From: Tipula vernalis
Taxonomy: Eukaryota; Arthropoda; Insecta; Diptera; Tipulidae
Length of the DNA: 64,000 bases
Assembly: GCA_958295665.1 (NCBI GenBank)
Contig: OY282560.1
Span: forward strand, 55,056,333-55,120,332
Reading direction: 5' to 3'
Shown here: positions 23,540-34,705 of the stretch, piece by piece
Numbering within the stretch: position 1 is the stretch's first letter
Layout of the letters: the number at the start of each line of letters is the position of its first letter
Translations under genes and position numbers: made by a program
The notes under the pieces: model-generated
Told to the model about the DNA's origin: nothing
Database searches by the model: none
The model's input: the letters and a program-made list of their open reading frames with translations, nothing else

Positions 23540-24590
23540 AATCACCCACCAGTAACTGTCAGATGTTCGGGATGTTCGGCAAGCCCAGGAAACGACGGAA
23601 GCAGCCAAGCAAAAAGCGGAGGATGAAAATGCGGCGCCCCGCAACAGTTGGTGATGATGAAAGCAGTGATGGCCGCAAATGCACATAAAACACATGAGGA
23701 ATCGGAGAAGTTTCAGCGACACCATTTTAATACTCTTCAAAAGGAGGCCTATGATTTGTCTAGGAGAATATCCCTCTTGCCCAAAATATCGACTCCGGGT
23801 TATTCCTCCAAGGTCGGTAATTCCAAAGGAACCACCCTTGCAAATATTGGTACAGCGGATACCTTACTTTCACAACCACAGTCAAAGGTGGCAAATCCAT
23901 CAAGAAGTTTAACCAGAAGTTAGCGGATTTACCCATCAACAAAATAGACCTCGGAGATACTTTAATGAATCGATCGACTTCACCGATTCCGGTACGGCCA
24001 CTAAAGTTATCAACGTATGAGTGCACTTCTTCAACATGGTAGGAATAGTTTACGCACTTCGAATTGGTCGCGAATTCAAATGGATGGTCTATTCCTTAAC
24101 GGGCCATAGAGGTAGGGGCGATATTACGTAGAGACACGCTGATTATTCTTTCATCTATGGAACCAGCGGCAAGACGAGATTTTCATTTATTGGGTAACTT
24201 CCTATCAATGAGGTTTGGGACAGAATACCACGAGAAAACCAGTCACACCCTTCTTCGTTATAGAGCACAACAAACCAAAGAGAGCTTATCCGCATTCGGT
24301 ATGGATGTAGAATGGCTGGCTCGTACAGCATTCCCCACTCTCCCAAAAGAAGCATTGGATCGAACCGCTCTTATGCAATTCGTAGATGTCATTTATGAAA
24401 GCGAGGTGCAGTCCTGCAACATTTCAGGATGCACTGACCAAATCTGTCGAAGTAACGGCCGTCCGACAAGCAACCCGAATAAACCAGTGGAAAATCCGCG
24501 AACCAGTTCTCCAACTGTTAACTTTACAGAGCAAGTCAAGAGGGAACAGTTCACGATATCGCTATAGAGGGAAGCTGACGCCTAAATTGG
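23540..24590 (+). mobile_element. Ty3/gypsy element, left part (gag), interrupted
   Basis: The gag portion of a decayed Ty3/gypsy element. Its pol portion resumes at about 29135 after a nested non-LTR insertion. No LTR is recognisable at the left end. Confidence 0.6.
23560..24567 (+). pseudogene. Gypsy gag remnant
   Basis: An Ala/Glu/Lys-rich helical region (about 23570-23750) is followed, after frame changes, by the capsid-like retrotransposon gag segment at 24157-24410. Landmarks are RRDFHLLGNFLSMRFG, the helix LRYRAQQTKESLSAFG, and DRTALMQFVDVIYESEVQ. These match the conserved helices of gypsy capsid proteins, which would assemble particles around element RNA. Stops and frame changes separate the pieces. 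Confidence 0.6.
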
Positions 24591-24599
24591 AGACGAAAG

Positions 24600-25585
24600 G
24601 CGGGAACGACGATAGCGTAGGTTTTGTGAGTAAAAACCGAGTACAAACATGCCGTCGGAAAACCCAGTTTAAAGGATCCGCTCGGATGAGGGTACTCCAC
24701 CGGCACAAAAATAACCCTGGGAGGAAGGATCTGTTCCGGTGGTATCGGGTTCTGCGATCCGGTCTGGAGCTACTTTCAGGCAGGCCGCGAAGTCGGCGAT
24801 CGTTGGGATCTTGCCCTATGGTTTTCCCGAGTCCTCACTGGAGAGCAGCTTAAGGCTGTCCCGGAGGGCATCCTAGATAAGGGGCTAGAGCCAGAAGCCA
24901 AGCAGCTTAAACCTAAGTTCTTTGGCAGTCGGCTTCGGCATGATTGTCTGGTACTAACCTGCGCTGACCGGGCCACTGTCTAGCAGCTCAGGGAGGCCAT
25001 AGGGACTATTAAGCCATGGCAGGGTGCACAGCTGATCGTGGCCGAGGCGGAAAACCTGCCTCGAGCCAAAATTGTGTTCGGAACTTTCCCAAATAGTGCT
25101 GAATTGCCCTCGGAGAAGCTTTCAAAAAAAAGCTCTTAAGCCTTTTGCACCTTCTCTATGGACAACTCTTCAGTTGAGAAGCTCAAGCAGGTTTGCTTAA
25201 AGTTAACTACAAGTTTAGGACTGTTCAACTTCATCCCAAGGGTGGTCAGGGAGGTGCCAAACTGGCGTCTGTCGGCGGGACCCCAGTGGTCAAGACTGTG
25301 GAGGCTACGGTGGTGGCACCTGTAACCAAGACTACTGGGGTGGCGGTCCTCTCCAGGAGACAGGTGAGGAGAAGGCGCGAAAGGGAGAAGAGGGCGTCAG
25401 AGGTCCCGGCAAGGGCTCCCCTCGCGCAAGCCACTAATGAGGCCTGGAGGCTCTCAGGCAGCGGGGGCCATCAGAACGGGGATGGGGGACATTGGTCAGC
25501 CATCGTCCAGGCAAAGAACGCATGCGGATAATGGCGGTGCGGAAAAGGAGGCTAAGAAGGGCCTTCTGAAGCGACCCTCGGAAAA
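24600..25585 (+). pseudogene. Family B ORF1 remnant
   Basis: The region is GC-richer than its surroundings and frame-broken. An open part at 25193-25531 is basic and Ala/Val-rich (RRQVRRRREREKRASEV). I see no intact zinc knuckle. Its place upstream of the EEP-RT ORF and its composition suggest ORF1. Confidence 0.4.
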
Positions 25586-28500
25586 ATGAAGGCATACATC
25601 GCCTGCCTGCAGGTTAACCAGCATCATGCAAAGGCGTCTTCGGATGTCCTTTGTCGTAGGTTTATCTGCCAAAATATTGGTATGGCTCTAATCCAGGAGC
25701 CATGGGTGACAGATAACCAGATTAAAGGTATACCAAATCAAGTGGGTAAGTTAATTTACCATAACGGAACTGAGAGTCCAAAGCGGCTATTTTGGCCAGT
25801 TCGCAAATTAATTGTATTCCCATTTCAGAGTTCGTCTCCAGGGACTTGGTTGCAGTAATGGTGGAGGTTCTGGGTGAAAGATGCAAACAGGAGGCTATAA
25901 TAGCCTCCGCCTACTTTCCTGGAGACTCAGAGGTTGCAAATGCAATAGACTGGCCGACCTGATAGGATGCGATGCAAACGCGCACCACACGGTGTGGGGT
26001 AGCACGGACATTAATAACAGGGGTGAGCACCTCCTTTAATTTCTGATCTCAAATAATGTAGACATTGTCAATAGGGGAAGGAAACCTACTTTTATAAGTG
26101 CGATTAAGTAAAAGGTCCTAGATTTGACACTTGCTAGTCCGCATTTCAGCGACTTGGTCAAAAACTGGCATGTGTCTGAAGAGGCCTCATTATCGGATCA
26201 CTTGCACATCAGATTCGATTTGGCGGCTAAGATCATGCAGCGGCAGGAAATCAGAATTTTAAAACTGACCGACTGGGACTCTTGTAGAGTCTCACTCGAA
26301 TCAGAAATGCCCTCGGTTGTGGGGAACATAGAGTCTCCAGAGGGTTTGGAGATCTGTTCAAAGCAGCTGCATAATTCTATACACTTGGTTTACGAGAACA
26401 GCTGCCGGTTAAGCGAAGAGAGTCCACAAAGATGGTCCCTTGGTGGAACGGGACGCTGGGTAAACTGAGGAAAAAATCGAGAAGATTATTCAACAAGGCT
26501 AAACGCACCGGTGAATGGGGCGAGTATAAGATGGCCTTGACGGAATATAATCTCGAATTAAGAAGATCCAAAAAGGCTACCTGGAGGAATTTCTGTGAAA
26601 GAATCAATGAATTGCCCTATGCAGCTCGTCTCCAGAAAGTCCTTTCCAGGGATCATTCAAAAGGTTCAGAACTTCTTTAGAAGCAAGATGGGAGGTTCAC
26701 TGAAAACCGGAAAGAAAGTTTAGAGCTACTGCTAGAGACCCACTTTCCGGATTCAGTAGTGATAGGAGCCCAAGAGGACCCTCATAATTCCTCAAGTGAG
26801 GTGGCCTATGCGCCTCACAGTAGGATCTGGAGTCTCTCTGAGAAAATATTAACACACAGCAAGGTGCGATGCGCTATTGAGTTTTTCAAACCATTCAAAT
26901 CCGCTGGAGGGGATGGTATCTTTCCAGATTTACTTCAAAAAGGTATTGAGAAAATACTCCTCAGCTAGATCCAGATGGAGGAAGGAAGGTTATTGTGCTT
27001 TTTATACCAAAGAGGGGGTCGTCCAGACACCCAGGCCAGGGCATATCGGTCAATTAGCCTTACATCGTTTCTATTTAAGACGATGGAAAAATCCTAGACT
27101 ATCAAATAAGAAGTGAGGTCCTTAGAAAAATCCGCTGCATCGGGACCAGTTTGCGTATCAAACTGGTAAATCCACGGTGATGGCCCTTAGCGGTCTAGTC
27201 ACGAGGTTTGAAAAAGCAGTGACATATAAAGAAATTGCCCTTTGTGCTTTTGTGGACATTGAGGGAGCATTTGATAAAACCTCCTATGGATCTATAGAGA
27301 GAGCAGCAATGGAAAAAAGGGTTCCGCTTTCTACAATTAGGTGGATCCGTTCCATGCTGGAACATCGTGAGATTACTGCCAGACTAGGTGGCGAGTCAGT
27401 AACCATCAGGGCCGTAAAAGGCAGTCCCCAAGGAGGCGTACTATCTCCTATTTTGTATTCGTTGGTTATTGACAGACTACTGGTCCTTCTGAGTAGCCAT
27501 GCGTTTGATGTTCAGGGCTATGCGGCTGATGTGGCTATCATAATCAAATAGCAGTGGTGTTACCATGAAGGACTCAGTGTCAATCCAAACAAAACTGTAA
27601 TTGTTCCTTTTACGAGGAGGAAAAAGCTTGCGCTTACAGCTCCCTCGTTAAACGGTACTACTGTTCCTTTTTCCAGCGAGGTTAAATATCTAGGGGTTAT
27701 CCTAGATCAAAAACTGAACTGAAACCAACATTTGTTGAAAGTTCAAAATAGAGCCACCAAGGCTTTCTGGGCCTATCAAAGACTCTATGGGCGTACTTGG
27801 GGACTACAACAAAAATTATCTACTGGTCATTTCTTACAATCATGAGACCTATGCATCGGTTGTATGGTGGCCTAAAACTGAGCAGAAGGCAACGCAAACC
27901 TTATTGAATAATGTTCAGCGTATAGCCTGCATCGGCAACCGTGGCTATGTTGTCACTTCTCGGACTGACACCATTACACCTGCATGTTAAAAAGGATGCT
28001 GCAATTATGGCCCTGAAAATGCAGGCGGAAGAAAATATCAAACCAGGCAATATGAAGGCATTTGGAAATCCTTAAGGAATTTCAGACAGACCCTACCACA
28101 GGAATGCCTTCCGACTGTATGCCAGCTAAACTGGACTTCCACAAACCATTCTGTGTTAGGTTACCTGACCGGGATGTGTGGAGTACAGGTGGACCATCCT
28201 TTGAGGTAGGGTCCATGGTATGGTTTACAGATGGATCAAAAACGGAAGATGGGGCGGGGATAGGAATACACGGGAGTGGCACTACCATCTCGAAGTCCTT
28301 GGGTACCAATGCTATCGTTTTTCAAGCAGAAGTACATGCTACAGAACTTTGCGCTAGGATAGGCATAGCAAAAGGCCTAAACGATGCAAAGATTTATATT
28401 GTATCAGACAACCAATCGGCCTGAAAAGCTCTTAGCCCTTGTACCGTTCAATCAAGGCTTGTATGGGATTGTCTTAAGGTTATTAAACATCTGGCAGGCT

Positions 28501-29037
28501 CAAATAAGGTAACACTTATGTGGGTGCCAGGTCATACTGGAATCGAAGGAAACGAGGCAGCTGATGGCCTCGCCCCGTGAGGGTACTGCCTCTTCATTTA
28601 TTGGACCAGAACCTTTCTGCGGTGTCACTAAGGGACACGTTAGAGCAGTGGTAAAACGCTGGGAGGATGTTCAAAAGTCCTCCTACTGGCACAGAATTCC
28701 AGGTTTGCGACAGGCGAAAAAATTTATATCACCTTCGTCTTTCATGGTTAAGGAGTATCTTGAACTTAGGAAACCTGAGTTGAGGCTGCTTACTGGCCTC
28801 CTCACAGGTTATTTTTCCTTAAGGTATCACCTTAAGAAGATGGGCCTAAGTACGACAGATGGATGCCGCTTCTGCGATCTGGAAGCGGAATCAGCGGAAC
28901 ATGTTTTGTGCCAATGCTCAGCCATTTTCCAGCAAATACTGCAACATCTACGAGGGAGAACAATAAGCCCGGATAGTATGTATCTTGTACCGGCCAGTAG
29001 TATTGTCAGATTCATTAAGAGCCTAAATATTGACTGA
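25586..29037 (+). pseudogene. Family B ORF2: EEP-RT-RNase H, mutated catalytic box
   Basis: It starts MKAYIACLQVNQHHAKAS. The EEP domain shows MALIQEPWVTDNQI and, in another frame, the CDANAHHTVWGS active-site segment (about 25965). The RT has FVDIEGAFDKT (about 27250) and GSPQGGVLSP (about 27420). The catalytic box reads YAAD (27519-27530): the first aspartate is replaced by alanine (GCT). RNase H shows WFTDGSKTEDGAG (28220), VSDNQSA before a TGA at 28421-28423, and WVPGHTGIEGNEAAD (about 28520). The C-terminus has CRFCDLEAESAEHVLCQC (28864). Several stops and frame changes confirm a dead copy. Confidence 0.75.
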
Positions 29038-29134
29038 ACGAATAATTAAGTAGGGTCCAGCACAATAGATCTTTTAGGTCGCGGTGCGAGGTGTCTTATT
29101 GCCCACATGACCCTTCAATGAATAATAATAATAA

Positions 29135-31120
29135 CACAATTTAATCGCTGCTGCCGGGCTTCCAGTGACTAAGTCAAAACTGCGCCTAATGATATAATTA
29201 TTCTGGCGACAAATAAGGCCTCTGTAACAGCTAATGGCCTAGTCTGAAACGTTAGTCTCCGTCAAAATTTCCACAAATCAGATTGGTGTATACCTGATTG
29301 AACATCCAACGGAGTTGAATTTGTCCGAGGGAATACCAATTGGGACTGGTCGACCCGAGCCGCCACCTACACCATCTTCGAATACCAAATACAATCAATC
29401 ATGAGAAAATAGTTCCGGAAAATACTCAGGTGGGCGAGATGAAAGGCGTAGAGATCATTCCACCAAGATTGCGAAACACGAAATCGACGTCGGGAATGAA
29501 AATCGAGACGAAATGAAGATTCTGTTTGTCGATACGAAAGCGAAAGGTGTCATTGAACCTGCCATTAGCCCCTGGTCCTCCCCAGTTGTACTCGTCAGAA
29601 AAAAAGATGGATCGTTGATATCCTGTGTTGACTACCGGCAACTTAACAACGTCACCCAAAACGACTCTTTTCCCCTGCCTCGAATCGATGGTACACTAGA
29701 TGCAATGAAGGGTGCTTGTGTATTTTTCACTCTCGGCTTGGAATCAGGCTACTGGCAGGTCGAACTCGATGCAAAGTATCGACCAAAGAAGATTGGCCAC
29801 GCCCAGAGTAAACTTCGCTTCTATTGCCAAACCATTGTTCGAGCTGACAGAAAAGCATCTTAAATTCGAATGGAACAACAAAGCAGACCGAGCCTTCAAT
29901 GAGTTAAAACAGCTATTCACCTCAGCACCTATCTTGGATTACCCACAATTCGACAGACCATGCATTGTTGAGACAGATGCCAGTCTTTTTGGAATAGGAG
30001 GCGTTCTATCACAAAAAATAGAGGGCAAAGAAAGAATGATAACCAATTTCTCAAGAACTATACGGAACGCCGAAAGAAATTACTGCACCACGAGACTTGT
30101 GAAATCTATTCAACAATTTCACTCGTATTTGTATGGCCAACGTTTCATCGTGCGTACGGACTATGCGTCACTAACATGGTTATTAGACTTCAAAAACCCG
30201 GGAGGGCATGTCGCCCGGTAGATAGAACTTCTTCAACAATATGATTTAATTCACGGAAATGCGGATGCCTTCTCACGTCGTATATGCCCGGCGGAACGCC
30301 AAAAATGTAATCGACTTGAGGCTCGTGAAGGGGAGACTACCATTCGTGTGACAAGATTGAACACTGGGAGGAACGATTCTCCAGAGCCCAGCAAGAAGAT
30401 GACACTCACGGGCAAATTTACGAATGGAAGCTAATAGGAACGCGTCCTACTTGGGAGGAAATCACCGCACTGACTACAACAATCAAGCGGTATTGGGCAC
30501 ACTGGGACTCTATAATACTATAAAAGGGACTCCTCAAACGAACATTTGAGTTAGCTTATGGGACATCTGACCTCCTTCAGATCCTACTAGGGAAGGATTG
30601 GTATTGACGTCAGTGACTGGACTACTTTACCAAGTGGCCAGAGGCGATTGGAATACCAAGTCAGACGTTCTCAAAATTCATTCGGACAAGACAATGGAAC
30701 TCCTCGGAAGGGAAAAGACAAGGACCATCATTACACCCACAATCGAACGGAATGATCGAGCGTCATAGCTGCACGTTGGGTGCTTATGTTGGCTTATCGT
30801 TCATCAGTCCACGAATCAACGGAGGTGTCTGCCGCTGGAATGTTACAGGGACGAAAACTACATCTACCTGGTTGCTTACTGGTCGGCTCATCTCCTGAAC
30901 CACCGGCTATAGGCGACTACGCTAACGATCTTCGAATACGGATGGAGCACATTCATGACTTCGATCGCAATATGTTTGGTGTTTTCAAACATGCCCCAAA
31001 AATACCAGAGCAGTTTCTGGGTAGTTTACCGTAGGATCGCCTTGATTTCAAAAATGTCAAACCATTTGATACATCCGAAGTAGTAAAAGTAGTACAAGAA
31101 AACGGAGCGGGATTAGCTTC
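29135..31120 (+). mobile_element. Ty3/gypsy element, right part (pol), decayed
   Basis: Continuation of the gypsy element after family B: RT with its catalytic core deleted, RNase H, and the distal part of the integrase. No right-hand LTR or polypurine tract is recognisable before the BTB gene. Confidence 0.65.
29500..31034 (+). pseudogene. Gypsy pol remnant (RT-RNase H-integrase)
   Basis: RT fingers are visible at 29540-29760 (SPWSSPVVLVRKKDGSLISC, then DYRQLNNVTQND). Near 29780 the reading jumps to the RT/RNase H linker, so the palm with its YxDD box is missing. The RNase H side is clear at 29960-30200 (VETDASLFGIGGVLSQ; FIVRTDYASLTWLL). The integrase is reduced to pieces; 30780-30960 reads LAYRSSVHESTEVSAAGML, typical of the region after the catalytic core in mdg1/412-like elements. 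Inactive. Confidence 0.65.
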
Positions 31121-31384
31121 TAGCTGATTTCATTAATTAATTTTTGAACCACTTGCAAGATGTTGGTGTGATTTGCCGTTTTGTTTTTATTTTTCCAAAT
31201 TGCACAAATAATTACGAGAACAAATTTTCGTGCACAAATAATTTTGTTAAGCACTGTATTTATCAATATTTGTTCAACACAGATAAGAGGTATTTCCGGC
31301 AAGGGAAAAAATAAAATAAAAATTTCAGTTCGCCTTATCTAGTCACAACTATAATATTGTACTATATTGTGAAACAGAATAATT
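31121..31384. other. Upstream region of the BTB gene
   Basis: AT-rich sequence between the decayed gypsy pol and the BTB start codon; it presumably holds the promoter and 5' UTR. Confidence 0.5.
31304..31330 (+). promoter_or_regulatory. Possible core promoter (AT box plus TCAGTT initiator)
   Basis: TCAGTT at 31325-31330 matches the arthropod initiator consensus TCAGTY. An A/T box (AAATAAAATAAAA) lies closely upstream. It is 55 bp before the ATG. No transcript evidence, so tentative. Confidence 0.3.
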
Positions 31385-32611
31385 ATGGAATATAAAATCA
31401 ATGAAGTTCCATTCCAAATGCACGAAATTGCTGAAAAACTATTTAACATCGAATATTTATCTGATATTACGTTCCTCGTCGATGGCAAGAAAATTTACGC
31501 CCACTCATTGATTTTAATGGTACGTAGCAACGTTTTTCAAAAGCAGTTGGAAATAACTTTTGGTGATAAAAAACTTATTCCAATTACTGATTGGAAATAT
31601 GACGCGTTTTATCAATTCATTCGATATATTTACACCGACCAAGTGGATGTGAATAATGGTAATACGGCAGAATTGTTGAAATTGGCAATAAATTACAATG
31701 TGATAAGATTACTCAATCATATGCTAAACAGACATTTTAGCAATTTTCAAAAGTTGGATTTGTATAAAGAGGAAAACTGCAAAATTGATTTAAACAGAAC
31801 AACTATTAAGCTCCAAGTAGCTTGTGCGCTTAAATACTATTTGTGTGAAGATCAACTGATTTCGAAACATTCAGACACCATAGAAGAAATTTTAACATTT
31901 GATAAAATCGAGAAGGGCATAACAGAATCGTATATCCTTGATGCATTGGTCCGGTGGATGAATCACTATTGCAACGAAAACAAAATACAATTGAACGAGT
32001 GCTGCAAAAAATTTACACAATTATTTCACGAAATACGTTTTCCAATGATGTCCAGCGATGAGCTGAGAATGATTAAAACAAAATATCCAGATTTATTAAC
32101 AGAAAATGATTTTATGAAATTGGCCAGCCACAAAATTTATGGAATTAAATTGGATGATGGAATATGGAATTCATCACCAAGAGCAGAGTTAGTATGGCCA
32201 TATGGATTGCAGACCTATCCAAATGAATCAGAGTTTAAAACTAAATTTTCCGTTTCATCTGATATGATCCTGCATGGATTTGTAATCGGAATAAATAGGA
32301 ATGTTGAAAGTGTCAGGCGGGTGAACATTACAATTTACTGTCAACATCGTGACCTGAGTAAGGTAACAGAAATATATATAAATGAGATAGATTTGGCCAG
32401 CTTTTTTGGTCTTATAAGTTTGGGCAAATCAATATGTGTTCAACCTGATTTTATTTATACAATCGGATATACATACGGGCCCATGACCAAGGCAACACAA
32501 TATTATTCGCGTGAACTACAATCCGACCTCATCATAAATGCTCCACCAAATTCAGTTAAAATGATAGAAGCTCATCCCACCATGATTGAAATTACGCTTT
32601 TTAAATTATAA
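31385..32611 (+). CDS. BTB-BACK-PHR-like protein, intact, single exon
   Basis: An uninterrupted 408-residue frame. The BTB/POZ domain covers residues 15-115, with the conserved D27 and H40 (LSDITFLVDGKKIYAHS) and the YDAFYQFIRYIYTD helix. A BACK-type helical region follows at about 130-245 (CALKYYLCEDQLISKHS; ILDALVRWMNHY). The C-terminal 150 residues are beta-rich (FSVSSDMILHGFVIGI; SLGKSICVQPDFIYTIGYTY) and resemble the PHR domain of BTBD3/BTBD6 proteins. By family, such proteins are substrate adaptors of Cullin-3 ubiquitin ligases: the BTB binds Cul3 and the C-terminal domain binds the target. The ATG at 31385 is the first in frame and gives a complete BTB. The gene has no introns and lies between decayed transposons, so it may be a retrogene or part of a local expansion. 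Confidence 0.85.
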   Translation: MEYKINEVPFQMHEIAEKLFNIEYLSDITFLVDGKKIYAHSLILMVRSNVFQKQLEITFGDKKLIPITDWKYDAFYQFIRYIYTDQVDVNNGNTAELLKLAINYNVIRLLNHMLNRHFSNFQKLDLYKEENCKIDLNRTTIKLQVACALKYYLCEDQLISKHSDTIEEILTFDKIEKGITESYILDALVRWMNHYCNENKIQLNECCKKFTQLFHEIRFPMMSSDELRMIKTKYPDLLTENDFMKLASHKIYGIKLDDGIWNSSPRAELVWPYGLQTYPNESEFKTKFSVSSDMILHGFVIGINRNVESVRRVNITIYCQHRDLSKVTEIYINEIDLASFFGLISLGKSICVQPDFIYTIGYTYGPMTKATQYYSRELQSDLIINAPPNSVKMIEAHPTMIEITLFKL

Positions 32612-32675
32612 GATGATCAAATTTCATTAATTTATCGGACGTGAAGTTTGTCCAAAAACTGTCATTTGGTATTTA

Positions 32676-32685
32676 AATAAATAAA
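32676..32685 (+). promoter_or_regulatory. Overlapping AATAAA poly(A) signals
   Basis: Two overlapping AATAAA hexamers, 65 bp after the BTB stop codon. Confidence 0.6.
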
Positions 32686-32689
32686 ATCT

Positions 32690-33960
32690 CTCGTTATTAT
32701 GAATTTTTTGCAAAATGTAAAGCTTTTTAATATTACGTAATTACTGACAATGCCACCCTTAAAAACCCAAATTTGTAATTTATCCATGTCAAAGGCTTAC
32801 AAACACGGTTCACGCTACCTTCAAGGAGTGACCTTCATTTTATGAAATTGACAAATCAATACTAAGTTTAAGTAAGGTTTTGGAAATGGTATGTAGCTCG
32901 GGAAATGAGTGCTGTATAAATATTTAAGACATTAGTGCACGGTTGCTTAAATAAAAAGCCAACGACCAGTTAAATAGTATTGCCTCTGTTTCTTCTTTTA
33001 TGAAATGGCTGTTTGTTTCATAACACATATTTGTTTTTTACAAGAATGTTGTAACGGTAGAATCAAATATTTGACTGCCGGACTTCGTTCAACTTGTAAT
33101 GAGGTATTACCGTAAATGATTGTTAGTGTAATTGTGATGAATGAAAGCGATTTGAGGCCCAATTTACGTTTGTTGCCATATAAAGCCTAGGTTTTTTTGA
33201 ATTTTTTGACATGTTCGCGGCAGAAATCTACTGATGGAGGAAACATCATTTAAACTATCACATTGCCTTGCAATTTGTAATGTATTAAGAGCGTTCAGAA
33301 CTAGACAGGCTGCTTTACTCAGCATATTGCCAACAGTTGACGGAGCATTAAGTGATAACAAGTTCAATTGAACTTGATGCAAAAGTATTTGTAATGACTA
33401 AACTAACTATATAAATACCGGTTAAAATGTTTAGAAAATGAAATCGATATTTGGGCTGGGAGGGTGGTTCCAGGGAGTTCCCGAGAACCATTTTTCCGGA
33501 AATTTTCCATGTTTAGCTTCATTTATAATAGCAGTTGTGCTCTGTAATTCAAGTAGCTAATACTAATTATATTTATTATGTTAGATCGCCTCCGAGCTAC
33601 TGTTGATAAGTTCTAAGTGAAATATAAATTAATTATCCCTTTAAGTTCTCCTGCAAGAGCAACTAAAGATTCAACTTCACGGATTATATCCGATAAATAA
33701 AATAACGCAGCTTCTCTGATGACGTCCGATAAAAGCGTAAAAGGTATACCTAGTTCTGAATTGCCTGCTGTTATGCCTATTAGTCCTACGATCATACAAC
33801 CAGCCATACAAAATCTTCCGGCGTCTACTGGAACCTTTTCTAACGTTGTGACTTCTTCCTCAGTGAGTTCCAGTATTGTCGTGCCTGCAAAATTTGGGCA
33901 CAAAAATTAATTTGTTTGCTTCCAATTGGGCATAAAAGCTAATGTACGTTTAAGGCCCTA
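32690..33960. other. Intergenic stretch, no recognised gene
   Basis: Open frames at 33164-33382 (-), 33613-33903 (-) and 33719-33910 (+) show no recognisable domain. The last, Ser/Val/Pro-rich, could be the end of an ORF1 of the element that follows, but this is unproven. Confidence 0.45.
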
Positions 33961-34705
33961 CACTCTAATACTTGGCCAACCGCAGTGTACACATTCGGGA
34001 GTTTTACGATAAAAATTTTAGGACAACTGCTGTTCTCAACAAGTCAGCAGTCCCAAGTTATAACCTGCTGTGTGAAATTTCGGATACCAGCTGTACCACT
34101 CAACTATCCCGTAATGATTACGATGTGATCATTATCTCGCAAATATGGCTTACTAAAAGTTTCAATTCGGTAAAATATTTTCCACCTAACTACGTCATTC
34201 ACTTACGTCATTCAAATGTTCAATTATTTATTGGAATATTATTTTGGAATTGTTAATTCCATCGATTCTGCTGTTGTGCCATTGGTTCGTGTTGGTGAAC
34301 GAACAACTAATTGTTACTGGTGACCTTAATTTTCCAGATATTACTTGAATTGATGTTGATGGAGTTTTCACGGCATCTTCAGTCACTGATTATTTTGCTA
34401 GCACAGCATTGATGCGGGTAAACCGAATAAGCAATAGTCGAGGAAAATTCCTCGATTTGGTTTTTTCTACTGACCTTAATTGTTTGGAGCTCTCTATTCG
34501 GACTGGGTATTTCTAGAACGAGGAGCAAACTTGAACGATAGTGTTTTTTTATTCATCGAGCTTCTCAAGGGTATGATATTGAAAGATATGTTCTATTAAT
34601 GAGAAACCAACCTCGGTGTCAGGAGCGATGGTATAGTAAACAGCTAATTCGTATTGAAAAACGCGGTAATAAGTTACATACTTTAAATATGTAGCTTCAA
34701 CACTG
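33961..34705 (+). mobile_element. CR1/jockey-like non-LTR element, 5' half
   Basis: Frame-shifted remains of an EEP endonuclease: NDYDVIIISQIWLTKSFNS and YFPPNYVIH (34117-34205), then GDLNFP.IT (about 34320) and SNSRGKFLDLVFSTDLN (about 34432). The linker before the RT runs to the insertion point of family A copy 1 at 34705. The 3' half resumes at 38577. Confidence 0.65.

Larger units (their letters stand above)
24591..29134 (+). mobile_element. RNase H-bearing non-LTR retrotransposon, family B copy 1
   Basis: A nearly full-length but decayed element with ORF1 remnants (24600-25585), EEP endonuclease, RT, RNase H and a C-terminal Cys/His region, ending in a short AAT/TAA tail (29118-29134). 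RNase H places it with the I/LOA group rather than jockey or R1. It sits inside the gypsy element. The 5' border is not precise. Confidence 0.75.

Noticed and set aside
33613..33910. Opposed open frames on both strands
   Set aside because: No domain was recognised. The plus-strand frame could be an ORF1 end, but there is no supporting motif.
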